A stretch of 64,000 nucleotides of DNA from Tidjanibacter sp. (GTDB taxonomy: Bacteria > Bacteroidota > Bacteroidia > Bacteroidales > Rikenellaceae): NCBI GenBank assembly GCA_017503465.1, contig JAFVSY010000112.1, positions 1 to 64,000 on the forward strand, read 5' to 3'. A program made the position numbers and the translations under genes. The notes below the pieces were generated by a model. That model was given only the letters and a program-made list of their open reading frames with translations. It was not told the DNA's origin and ran no database searches. Each line of letters begins with the position of its first letter. The first letter of the stretch is position 1. Shown here piece after piece: positions 33,121 through 40,587 of the stretch.

Positions 33121-35409
33121 ATGAAAAAAGTTTTATTTGCAGTTTTGGTTGCCCTTGCAGCATTTGCTTGTAAGGAGCCAAATGAGGAGATTGTCATTCC
33201 TGAGCCCGACAAGGGTGCTACCTATCTGCTTGAGGGAGTGATTGCCACCGAGGGCTTTGAGTGGAGCGAGAGTGCCATCATTGGTCTTTACTCGATGGAT
33301 ACTGCTGTGAAAGCCTCCAACTTGGAGTGTAAGATTGAGGGCTACGTTGCTCCCGTTGTTCCCGGTGAGGGCGAGGAGGAAGGTGGCGAGGAGACTCCCG
33401 CACCTGCAGCGTTCTATGCTGCTGCCGAGGGTGATGTTCCTGCCAACGCCAAACGCTTTGTTACTCCCGCGATGGACCTCGTGAAGGGTGAGAACAAGTT
33501 TATGGTTTACTACCCCTACGACAAGACTCTGACCTACATAATGGGTACCATCTATGGTCTGAACGTGTCGGCTTCGCAGGTGCAGACTGTTCCCAACGTA
33601 GCAGCCGAGTGCTTCTCGCTGGGTACCGCAGTTGGTACTCCCAAGGTGGACGAGACCTTCAAGTTCACTATGAACCCCATCACTGCTCTTGCACAGGTTA
33701 AGATTAGCTCCACCGAGTTTGCAGACTATGGCGTGAAGAGCGTTGCCATTTGGAACAACGACGACGTTACTCTCAGTGGTGGTTTCCACGTGAACGTGAA
33801 CGATATGACTTTCGAGAACCTGCCCAACGAAACTCCCACCCGCGCAGCAGTTACCGTTACTGCTCCCAAGTCGTTCAGCGCTGTTGCAACCCAGAACATC
33901 TATGTAAACCTTCTCCCCTGCGACCTCACCGGTAAGGATATGTGGTTGCTCGTTACGTTGGAGGGTCCCAAAGGTTGTGTGACTCTTCCCATCAAGAAAG
34001 AGGGTATGAAGTTTGAGGCCGGTAAGACTACCGTCATCGACCTTTCGAACTTGAGCCTTGCTGACAATGCTGCCGGTGATTGGTATGTACCCACCGAGAG
34101 CCGTCTGCTTGGCGGTCTTGGCTATGCTTACGGCGAGGCTAACACCTACCTCATCCAGTGCAAGAACGGTACTACCTACAAAGGTGCTACCTACACTCCC
34201 AATGCCGACATTCCCAACGAGGTTAAGATCGACATCCGTCCTCGCGGTAACTTTGCAGAGGTTGTAGATCCCAAGGGTGCTACCTTCGCTTGGTTTAAGA
34301 GGGGTGTTGCAGCTGATGGCAACGGAACTGGTGCAGTTTGGGGTAGTGCTTCGAGGGTTGCTTCTCTTGCCAACCCCACCAAAGATGGCGCTTTCACTTT
34401 CGAGTACGATGGCAACTACACCGTAACCGTTAAAAACAACGGTGCATACGCAGGTGCTCCCATCCTCCTTATGATTAAGGATGGTAAGGTTCTCTGGGCT
34501 TGGTACTTCTGGAACATCTCGGCCGATGGTACCACTTTGGAGGGCGTTGATGTTGGTAATGGCACCAAATTGGCAAATATGCTGATTGGTCAGAATACCA
34601 CCCAGTTTACCGATTGGGGTAGCAATCTCCAAGATGGTCAGGCAAACAAATACGCCCCCGGCTTTGCGTTTGTGGCTTACTATCAGTGGGGTCGTTATGT
34701 TCCCGCAACCACTTGGACCCACTGGTGGAGTATCGACGACCACATCACTCCCGAGGCTCCCGCTGAGGGTGGCACCAAAGCCAATGGTAATGTTTCGGTA
34801 ATTCGTGTTGCCAACCCTGTTTCGTTGAAGTTCGCAATGGAGCACCCTGTTGGTGTTATTGCTCCCCCCAACCTTGATGGTCCTGTAATCAATGGTACTA
34901 AGTATAGTACTGAGTTTACCAACTGGATGTCTGACACCTATGGCGACCTTTGGGGTAACTGTGGTAAGAGCGATAAAAGAGTGGATTACGTTGGTGTTAA
35001 ATCCGTATATGACCCCTGTCCTAAGGGTTGGAGGGTTGCCGACGCTGGTACTTTCGACTATATGATTCAGAATGGCTCGTTTGTAGTTTGCGACAATGCC
35101 GATACCAAATACAAGGCTGCTCCCGGTATGGTTTATAATAATACCCTTCACCTCCTTGCTGCTGGTTATGTCAAAGGACAAATTACCGGTGCCTTCCGTA
35201 TGGCATCCGAGGGTGGTGGTGATACCCACAGCAACACGAGCGGATGTACTTTGGCCAACAACTGGTCAAACTTTGTTCCCGGTCCTACAGGTGGTCAACC
35301 TTATGTATTGAGGGAGGATGCTAAAAAAGATCCCATTGCTTCGTTGGCAACTTACAACCGTTCGGTTGCTAACCCTGTACGTTGCCAGGTTGATACCGAC
35401 AACAGGTAG
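33121..35409 (+). CDS. large surface lipoprotein: fimbrillin-like N-domain plus Fibrobacter-type paralogous (FISUMP) C-domain, copy 1
   Basis: 762 residues, lipobox LAAFAC (Cys17). Residues about 20-310 look like a fimbrillin/Mfa-like pair of beta-sandwiches (KFMVYYPYDKTLTY, NIYVNLLPCDLTGKDMWLLV). From about residue 325 comes a shared segment (LGYAYGEANTYLIQCKNGTT). The C-terminal FISUMP domain has YYQWGRYVPA, YDPCPKGWRVAD (about residue 630) and a final VRCQVDTDNR. It sits where PULs usually encode SusE/F-like surface glycan-binding proteins, so glycan binding is a reasonable inference, not shown. Paralogous to 35685-37829. Confidence 0.72.
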   Translation: MKKVLFAVLVALAAFACKEPNEEIVIPEPDKGATYLLEGVIATEGFEWSESAIIGLYSMDTAVKASNLECKIEGYVAPVVPGEGEEEGGEETPAPAAFYAAAEGDVPANAKRFVTPAMDLVKGENKFMVYYPYDKTLTYIMGTIYGLNVSASQVQTVPNVAAECFSLGTAVGTPKVDETFKFTMNPITALAQVKISSTEFADYGVKSVAIWNNDDVTLSGGFHVNVNDMTFENLPNETPTRAAVTVTAPKSFSAVATQNIYVNLLPCDLTGKDMWLLVTLEGPKGCVTLPIKKEGMKFEAGKTTVIDLSNLSLADNAAGDWYVPTESRLLGGLGYAYGEANTYLIQCKNGTTYKGATYTPNADIPNEVKIDIRPRGNFAEVVDPKGATFAWFKRGVAADGNGTGAVWGSASRVASLANPTKDGAFTFEYDGNYTVTVKNNGAYAGAPILLMIKDGKVLWAWYFWNISADGTTLEGVDVGNGTKLANMLIGQNTTQFTDWGSNLQDGQANKYAPGFAFVAYYQWGRYVPATTWTHWWSIDDHITPEAPAEGGTKANGNVSVIRVANPVSLKFAMEHPVGVIAPPNLDGPVINGTKYSTEFTNWMSDTYGDLWGNCGKSDKRVDYVGVKSVYDPCPKGWRVADAGTFDYMIQNGSFVVCDNADTKYKAAPGMVYNNTLHLLAAGYVKGQITGAFRMASEGGGDTHSNTSGCTLANNWSNFVPGPTGGQPYVLREDAKKDPIASLATYNRSVANPVRCQVDTDNR

Positions 35410-35443
35410 TCTGACACTCTCAAATATCTTTGGTTGAGATAGT

Positions 35444-35490
35444 GTGTGCCCGCCCCTGTGGATGGGTTGTCCACAGGGGCACGGGCGCAC
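35444..35490 (+). other. very stable intercistronic hairpin
   Basis: Stem of 10 perfect pairs (35453-35462 with 35470-35479), extended by 9 more pairs (35444-35452 with 35482-35490, one G-U) across a 2-nt bulge, with a 7-nt loop. It lies between the first lipoprotein stop and the small ORF, with no U-run. Possibly a differential-expression or mRNA-stability element. Confidence 0.75.
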
Positions 35491-35519
35491 TCATAAAACA
35501 AAAAACACACCAACAAACA

Positions 35520-35660
35520 ATGAAAAAACTTTACACACAGCCTCTCGTGGAGCAAGAAGAACTCTTCGTGGAGGCAGGTATTGCACAGAGTGGTGTCTAT
35601 GACGACATCATCATCGACGAGGGAGGCAACGCAGGCCTTCTGGACGAAAACATTTGGTAG
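35520..35660 (+). CDS. small acidic peptide, 46 aa, between two surface lipoproteins
   Basis: ATG at 35520 after an A/C-rich leader (aaaaacacaccaacaaaca), as for other genes here. The sequence begins MKKLYTQPLVEQEELFVEAG and ends in an Asp/Glu/Gly-rich tail with a C-terminal Trp. No signal peptide or membrane segment. The layout (MKK-x-Y-x-x-P then an acidic amphipathic strand) resembles short Bacteroidales ORFs often seen beside fimbrillin and surface-lipoprotein genes, which have no assigned function. It lies 24 nt upstream of the second FISUMP lipoprotein and just after a strong hairpin, consistent with one transcript. Confidence 0.7.
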   Translation: MKKLYTQPLVEQEELFVEAGIAQSGVYDDIIIDEGGNAGLLDENIW

Positions 35661-35684
35661 AACTTAATGCAGGAGAACAAAACT

Positions 35685-37829
35685 ATGAAAGCAACAAAAT
35701 TTTTCGCAATGGTTGCAGCGCTCCTCGCAGTGAGCTGTACCAACGAACTGATGGACGATTCCATCGAGCAGAACAAAAACTATGAGGACGGCATCGTGCT
35801 CACCCTCACCGGCGACGCTCAGGCCGAGGAGGTAGAGAGCCGTATCATCGTGGACGGCGAGAAGTCCGACGGTAAATACATCGTTAAGTGGCGCAACGAG
35901 GATGCTATCGGTATCTTCTCGGCCGACGGCACCACCATCAACAACGTGAAAGCCGCCGAGACCACCGTGGAGTCCGGAGGAAAAGCTGCCACCGCAAGTT
36001 TCGACACCGAGGTAAAGGTGCCCGCCGAGAGTGGTGATGAACTCGTGGTTTACTATCCCTACAACGCAGCGACAACCTATGCCAACGGTAAGTTCTCGGC
36101 CAACGTTGCAGCTTCGCAGCAGACCAACGACTTCACCGTGGCATACGGTTTCTCGGCCTACACTTTTGCCTATGATGTGGCCACCGTGGATGCAGAGGGT
36201 GGCGTTAAGTTCGCTTTGGAGCACCCCCTGGCTTATGTGAAAGTTCAGGTGGAGGTTACCGACTATGTTAAGAATTGGAAAGTTAGGGGTGTGCAGATTG
36301 TGGACCGCACCGGCGCAGCCAAACTCGCAGGCGACTACACCATCGACACCGCCACCGGCGAACTCACCGTTACCAACGGTACTCCCAGCGTGGAGCAGTA
36401 TTTCAAAAACAATCCTACCGGTACTGTTGAGGCAACCTCCACTCGCTATATGACCCTCGCAACTCTGCCTTGGGATTTCACCGGCAGCGAGGTGTGGGTT
36501 GTGGCCAAGTTTGAGGATGCCGACGGCAACACTATTTATGTTCCCACCAAGTATGAGAACGCAAAACTGAAAGCAGGTGCTTGGAACATCATCAAACTCA
36601 ACCTCACCGCCGACAGCCAGTCGGTTAAGAGCTTCTATGAGCCTCTCGACACCCGTCAGATGCCCGGCTTGGGTTATGCCTATGGCGAGCAAAATACTTA
36701 CCTCATCCAGTGCAAGAATGGCTCGACCTACACCGGCGGTACCTACACCCCCAATGCCGACATTCCCAGCTCGGTGAAAGTTGACATCCGTGGTCGTGGC
36801 GATTTCAGCAAGATTGTTGACCTTAGCAAAGTTACTTTCGAGTGGTTCAAGAAGGGCGTAATAACCAATGGTAATGGTACAGGTCCTGTTTATGTTCCCG
36901 AAACTCGCGCTGCTGCAACAAGTGCTATTGATTCTAAAGCATTTACCATTGACGACAGCACCAAAGCACAAGGTTACATCACCGTAACCAACACCGGTGC
37001 TTATGCAGGTGCTCCCATCTTGTTGATGAAGTACGACAACAAGGTTGTTTGGTCGTGGGCATTCTGGAACATTGCAGCCGATGGTACCAAACTCGAAGAG
37101 GTTAAGTATGGCGACTACACCTTGGCTAATATGGCCATCGGTCAGCCCACTACCAATATGGACACTTGGACATCGACCACCGAGGTAATCTGGCATTATG
37201 TTCACTTGTATCAATGGGGACGCACCATGCCTGTATTCGTATATAACGACAATCAGTATTATGATGCTTTGACTACTACGAACAATAATAAAACTGTTCC
37301 TACATTGCAGACTGTGCCCATGACATTGGAGCAAAGTGTTCAGTATCCCGTAGGTCTGATTACTTCAACAGCGCTCGCTACCGAACAGAAAAAATGGTGC
37401 TCGGAGGACCTCTATTTGTGGGGTGGCAGCGAGAAAAACGAGGCCCGCGTGGGTGTTAAGACCGTCTTTGACCCCTGCCCCAAAGGTTGGAGGGTTATGG
37501 ATGTTGCAGTTGCAAACTATATGAGGGATAACGCTACTGCTGCTTACACTTCTACTGCTGCTGTTATCGGTTCTTCTTTGACCGCTGGTGGTACATCTTC
37601 GTATTGGATTATTGCAGGTCGATTGGATGGCAAACTTGCTAATGCAAATTATGTAACCAGAGATACTGTTGGTAAATATTGGACTAACTATTTGGAGGGT
37701 GGTGGCAATACTGCCAGCGCTGGCTATGTTCTTACAGTAAATAAGAGTAATAGCAAGCCCACAAGGAACACTCACCCCCGTTCGACTGCAATGGCTGTTC
37801 GTTGCCAGAAAGATACCGACAATAGGTAG
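35685..37829 (+). CDS. large surface lipoprotein: fimbrillin-like N-domain plus FISUMP C-domain, copy 2
   Basis: 714 residues from the ATG at 35685, lipobox ALLAVSC (Cys18). The N-terminal region fits a fimbrillin-like protein (EDGIVLTLTGDAQAEEVES, ELVVYYPYNAATTYANGKF). The middle segment is nearly identical in pattern to copy 1 (LGYAYGEQNTYLIQCKNGST, TYTPNADIPSSVKVDIRGRG). The C-domain has LYQWGRTMPV, FDPCPKGWRVMD (about residue 595) and a final VRCQKDTDNR. Last gene of the PUL; a strong terminator follows. Confidence 0.72.
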   Translation: MKATKFFAMVAALLAVSCTNELMDDSIEQNKNYEDGIVLTLTGDAQAEEVESRIIVDGEKSDGKYIVKWRNEDAIGIFSADGTTINNVKAAETTVESGGKAATASFDTEVKVPAESGDELVVYYPYNAATTYANGKFSANVAASQQTNDFTVAYGFSAYTFAYDVATVDAEGGVKFALEHPLAYVKVQVEVTDYVKNWKVRGVQIVDRTGAAKLAGDYTIDTATGELTVTNGTPSVEQYFKNNPTGTVEATSTRYMTLATLPWDFTGSEVWVVAKFEDADGNTIYVPTKYENAKLKAGAWNIIKLNLTADSQSVKSFYEPLDTRQMPGLGYAYGEQNTYLIQCKNGSTYTGGTYTPNADIPSSVKVDIRGRGDFSKIVDLSKVTFEWFKKGVITNGNGTGPVYVPETRAAATSAIDSKAFTIDDSTKAQGYITVTNTGAYAGAPILLMKYDNKVVWSWAFWNIAADGTKLEEVKYGDYTLANMAIGQPTTNMDTWTSTTEVIWHYVHLYQWGRTMPVFVYNDNQYYDALTTTNNNKTVPTLQTVPMTLEQSVQYPVGLITSTALATEQKKWCSEDLYLWGGSEKNEARVGVKTVFDPCPKGWRVMDVAVANYMRDNATAAYTSTAAVIGSSLTAGGTSSYWIIAGRLDGKLANANYVTRDTVGKYWTNYLEGGGNTASAGYVLTVNKSNSKPTRNTHPRSTAMAVRCQKDTDNR

Positions 37830-37872
37830 TCTGGTTTGACTCTTTGATTATCTCAAGATTGAGGTAGTCGTT

Positions 37873-37907
37873 TCTCCCTCGGGTGTCCTCCCGAGGGAGA
37901 TTTTTTT
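37873..37907 (+). terminator. PUL terminator
   Basis: 11-bp perfect GC-rich stem (37873-37883 with 37890-37900), a 6-nt loop and T7. It lies 44 nt past the last PUL stop codon and is the only classical terminator I find between 12.5 and 37.9 kb. Confidence 0.92.
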
Positions 37908-37952
37908 GATTGAGAGTTGACAGTAGACAGACGCCCCGGCCTTTTTACTTCA

Positions 37953-38036
37953 CGGGTAACGTTTTTGTAACCCGTGAGGTTAGGGAGTAATTTTTCATTT
38001 TCCATTTTCAATTTTCCTCTCTTTTTGCTATCTTTG
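37953..38036 (+). promoter_or_regulatory. palindrome, 7-bp array and promoter upstream of the GH109 gene
   Basis: A CACGGGT/ACCCGTG palindrome around a T-rich loop (about 37953-37978) is followed by gttagggag. A 7-bp-period array (cattttc, cattttc, aattttc; about 37996-38016) leads into TATCTTTG at 38029-38036. TTTTC at 38005-38009 lies 19 nt before the -7 box, where TTTG is expected. Confidence 0.55.
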
Positions 38037-38064
38037 GGGTCGGTAATCAAAACTCGCAAAACCT

Positions 38065-39474
38065 ATGAAAAAACTACTCGCCAAGGTTGCATTGGTGGCC
38101 ATCTGTGCTGCAACCCTCGGTGCGTGCAACAACGCCCCCAAAGGCTACACACTCAAAAACGGAACCTATCACTACAACGTGCCCGCACGTCCCGCAGGAC
38201 AGCACGATATGCTCGCCTTCGCCGCCGAGCCCATCGACACCGTGAGGGTGGGTTTCATCGGCCTCGGTATGCGTGGACCCGGTGCCGTCAAGCGTTTCAC
38301 ACACATCCCCGGCACCAAGGTGGTGGCACTCTGCGACCTTAACCCCAAGGGCGTGGCCGAGTCGCAGGGTTATCTCGCCGCAGCAGGGCAGCCCGCTGCC
38401 GAGGAGTATGTGGGCGATCCCGAAGCGTGGAAGCTCCTCTGCCAAAGGGACGACATCGACCTCGTCTACATCGCCACCGATTGGGCCAATCACGCCCCAA
38501 TGGGTGTCTACGCTATGGAGCAGGGTAAGCACGTGGCCATAGAGGTGCCCGCAGCAATGACAATGGACGAAATCTGGGCTCTCATCAACACCTCCGAGCG
38601 CACTCGCAAGCACTGCATACAGCTCGAAAACTGCGTCTACGACTTCTTCGAAATCACCACCCTCAATATGGCACAGCAGGGCCTTTTCGGTGAGATTCTA
38701 CACGTGGAGGGTGCTTACATCCACAACCTCGACGAGTATTGGAGCGAGTATTGGAACAACTGGCGACTCAAATACAACGCCAAAGCTCGTGGCGACATCT
38801 ACGCCACCCACGGCATCGGCCCCGTGTGTCAGGTGCTCGACATCCACCGTGGCGACCGTATGAAAACCCTCGTGGCTATGGACACCAAGCCCGCAAATGG
38901 CCCCAAAATCTACAAAAAACATATCGGCGAGGAGTGCCCCACATTCGCGCAGGGCGACCACACGATGACTATGATTCGCACCGAAAAGGGTAAGACCATA
39001 CACATCCAGCACGATGTGCTCACCCCAAGGCCCTACTCCCGTATGTACCAACTCACCGGCACCGCCGGCTTCGCAAACAAGTATCCCGTGCAGGGCTACT
39101 GTTTCCACGCCGAAGAACTCCCCAACGATGCCGCACCCGAACTCGACAATCTCAACTCCCACAAATTTGTGCCCGAGGACGTGAAGGCCGCACTGATGGA
39201 GAAATACAAACACCCCATCGTGAAGGACATCGAGGAGATGGCCAAAAAGGTGGGCGGACACGGAGGTATGGACTACATTATGGACTACCGCCTCGTCTAC
39301 TGCTTGCGCAACGGACTGCCCCTCGATATGGACGTCTACGACCTGGCCGAGTGGTGCTGTCTGGCCGAACTCGGAGCACTCTCCATCGAGCACAACTCCG
39401 CACCCGTGGAGGTGCCCGACTTCACACGTGGCGGCTGGAACAAAATCCAGGGCTACCGCCACGCTATGAAATAG
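38065..39474 (+). CDS. GH109-type NAD-dependent glycosidase (Gfo/Idh/MocA fold), lipoprotein
   Basis: 469 residues, lipobox ATLGAC (Cys21). An NAD-binding Rossmann motif follows (VGFIGLGMRGPG, residues 62-73), then the family-specific blocks DLVYIATDWANHAPMG, IQLENCVYDFFE and GGMDYIMDYRLVYCLRNGLP. GH109 enzymes use NAD by an oxidation-elimination mechanism; the founding activity is alpha-N-acetylgalactosaminidase. Despite the dinucleotide fold it is exported, as is usual for GH109, with NAD tightly bound. Its own promoter lies upstream, so it is not part of the PUL transcript. Other activities occur in GH109, so the substrate is inferred. Confidence 0.85.
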   Translation: MKKLLAKVALVAICAATLGACNNAPKGYTLKNGTYHYNVPARPAGQHDMLAFAAEPIDTVRVGFIGLGMRGPGAVKRFTHIPGTKVVALCDLNPKGVAESQGYLAAAGQPAAEEYVGDPEAWKLLCQRDDIDLVYIATDWANHAPMGVYAMEQGKHVAIEVPAAMTMDEIWALINTSERTRKHCIQLENCVYDFFEITTLNMAQQGLFGEILHVEGAYIHNLDEYWSEYWNNWRLKYNAKARGDIYATHGIGPVCQVLDIHRGDRMKTLVAMDTKPANGPKIYKKHIGEECPTFAQGDHTMTMIRTEKGKTIHIQHDVLTPRPYSRMYQLTGTAGFANKYPVQGYCFHAEELPNDAAPELDNLNSHKFVPEDVKAALMEKYKHPIVKDIEEMAKKVGGHGGMDYIMDYRLVYCLRNGLPLDMDVYDLAEWCCLAELGALSIEHNSAPVEVPDFTRGGWNKIQGYRHAMK

Positions 39475-39481
39475 CGCATCT

Positions 39482-39581
39482 CGTGTGTAAATTTTGCACC
39501 ACCCTGCGGTAGGCGAGTTCCTCATTTACGCTCGGTAAACTGCGGACTCACCTCCTTGCGTGGCACAAAATTTCCTACACG
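39482..39581. repeat. 100-bp imperfect intergenic palindrome
   Basis: Outer arms 39482-39502 and 39560-39581 (TGTAAATTTTGCACCAC against GTGGCACAAAATTTCCTACA) and inner partly complementary segments (ggtaggcgagttcc with ggactcacctcc) could fold into one long cruciform or RNA stem. It starts 7 nt after the GH109 stop. No matching copy seen in this window. Confidence 0.6.
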
Positions 39582-39610
39582 ATAGTGCACTATTAGTATC
39601 TCGTAAAACA

Positions 39611-39640
39611 ATAAGCGAGCGCAACCCTGCGCTCGCTTAT
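39611..39640. terminator. bidirectional terminator-like hairpin
   Basis: 13-bp perfect stem (39611-39623 with 39628-39640) and a 4-nt loop between convergent genes; only short T/A runs flank it. It probably serves both the GH109 gene and the HAD gene. Confidence 0.7.
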
Positions 39641-39650
39641 CTGTTTGTGT

Positions 39651-40496
39651 CTATTTAAGCAGTAGTTCTCCGAACTCCGCAAGCGAAGGGACCACAAGGT
39701 CGGGCTTCTCCCCCGCAGCCGCAACGTCCGCCTCGGTGCTCTCGCCCGAGAGTACCAGCACCCCAAAGGCTCCTGCGTTGTGGGCCAAGGCAATGTCGGT
39801 GTAGATGCGGTCGCCACACATAGCAATCTCCTCCGCACGCACTCCATAGCGGTGCATTATGCCCTCCAACATCGAAGCATCGGGCTTGCCGAGGGTGATA
39901 TCGGGGATGCGACCCGTGGCGTGCTCAATACACTTGCAAATGGAGCCGCAATCGACCAGCACAACCTCCTCGTTGGTGGGGCACACGCGGTCGGGGTTGG
40001 TGGCCACATAGGGCACCCCTTGGCTCGCCCACCACGCTGCACGGCACAGTCGCTTGTAGGTGAGGGTCTTGTCAAAGGCAACCACCAGCACATCGGGCCT
40101 CTCCGCAGGGCTGTCGGCCACGCTCTCATAGCCCGCTGCCTCAAACTGCCCAATCATACTCGGCGTGCCAAGCAGGAAGAGTCGGCGAGCCGAGGGGTGG
40201 TGGGTGCGGAGGTAGTCGATGGTGGCTATGGTGGTGGTGTAGATGCGCTCCCTGCCACACTCAATGCCCATCGCAGCAAGGGCGGCAAGGTAGTCGTCCA
40301 CGCTCTTGGAAGGGTTGTTGGTCAGGAAGGAGTAGCCAATGCCGTGGGCCTCCAGGTCGGCCAGGAATTTGTGTGTCCACGGGAAAAGCCTGCTACCCAT
40401 ATAGATTGTGCCGTCCATATCGAGGGCAACGTGGCGCAGGCGGGAGAGTCGCTCGGACAACTCCTCGGGGCTGTATGGTGTGCGGTGGGTGGTCAT
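39651..40496 (-). CDS. HAD-superfamily IIA sugar-phosphate phosphatase (NagD/glycerol-phosphatase type)
   Basis: 281 residues from the ATG at 40496; the longer frame reads into a 9-bp repeat array and is rejected. HAD motifs in order: HVALDMDGTIY (Asp25, Asp27), FLTNNPSKS (motif II), LGKPDASML (motif III Lys), CGDRIYTDI (motif IV). The long cap between motifs II and III marks class IIA, whose members dephosphorylate phosphoglycolate, glycerol phosphate or nucleotides. It lies 91 nt downstream of an sn-glycerol-1-phosphate dehydrogenase on the same strand, so glycerol-1-phosphate is a plausible substrate. Confidence 0.85.
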   Translation of the reverse strand: MTTHRTPYSPEELSERLSRLRHVALDMDGTIYMGSRLFPWTHKFLADLEAHGIGYSFLTNNPSKSVDDYLAALAAMGIECGRERIYTTTIATIDYLRTHHPSARRLFLLGTPSMIGQFEAAGYESVADSPAERPDVLVVAFDKTLTYKRLCRAAWWASQGVPYVATNPDRVCPTNEEVVLVDCGSICKCIEHATGRIPDITLGKPDASMLEGIMHRYGVRAEEIAMCGDRIYTDIALAHNAGAFGVLVLSGESTEADVAAAGEKPDLVVPSLAEFGELLLK

Positions 40497-40510
40497 AGGG
40501 TGTGAAAAAA

Positions 40511-40564
40511 GATAGGAATAATAGGAGTGATAGGTGTGGTAGGGGTAATAGGAATGATAGGGGG
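40511..40564. repeat. 9-bp-period tandem array, 6 units of (g/a)ataggnnn
   Basis: gataggaat, aataggagt, gataggtgt, ggtaggggt, aataggaat, gataggggg, upstream of the HAD gene start on the minus strand. Complement of the cctannn class seen at 1750-1866. Confidence 0.8.
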
Positions 40565-40587
40565 GTATGGGAGGAGCGAAAGGGTTT

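Noticed and set aside
38065..39474. Plain Gfo/Idh/MocA dehydrogenase
   Set aside because: The export signal and the GGMDYIMDYRLVYCLRNGLP block point to GH109 rather than a cytoplasmic sugar dehydrogenase.
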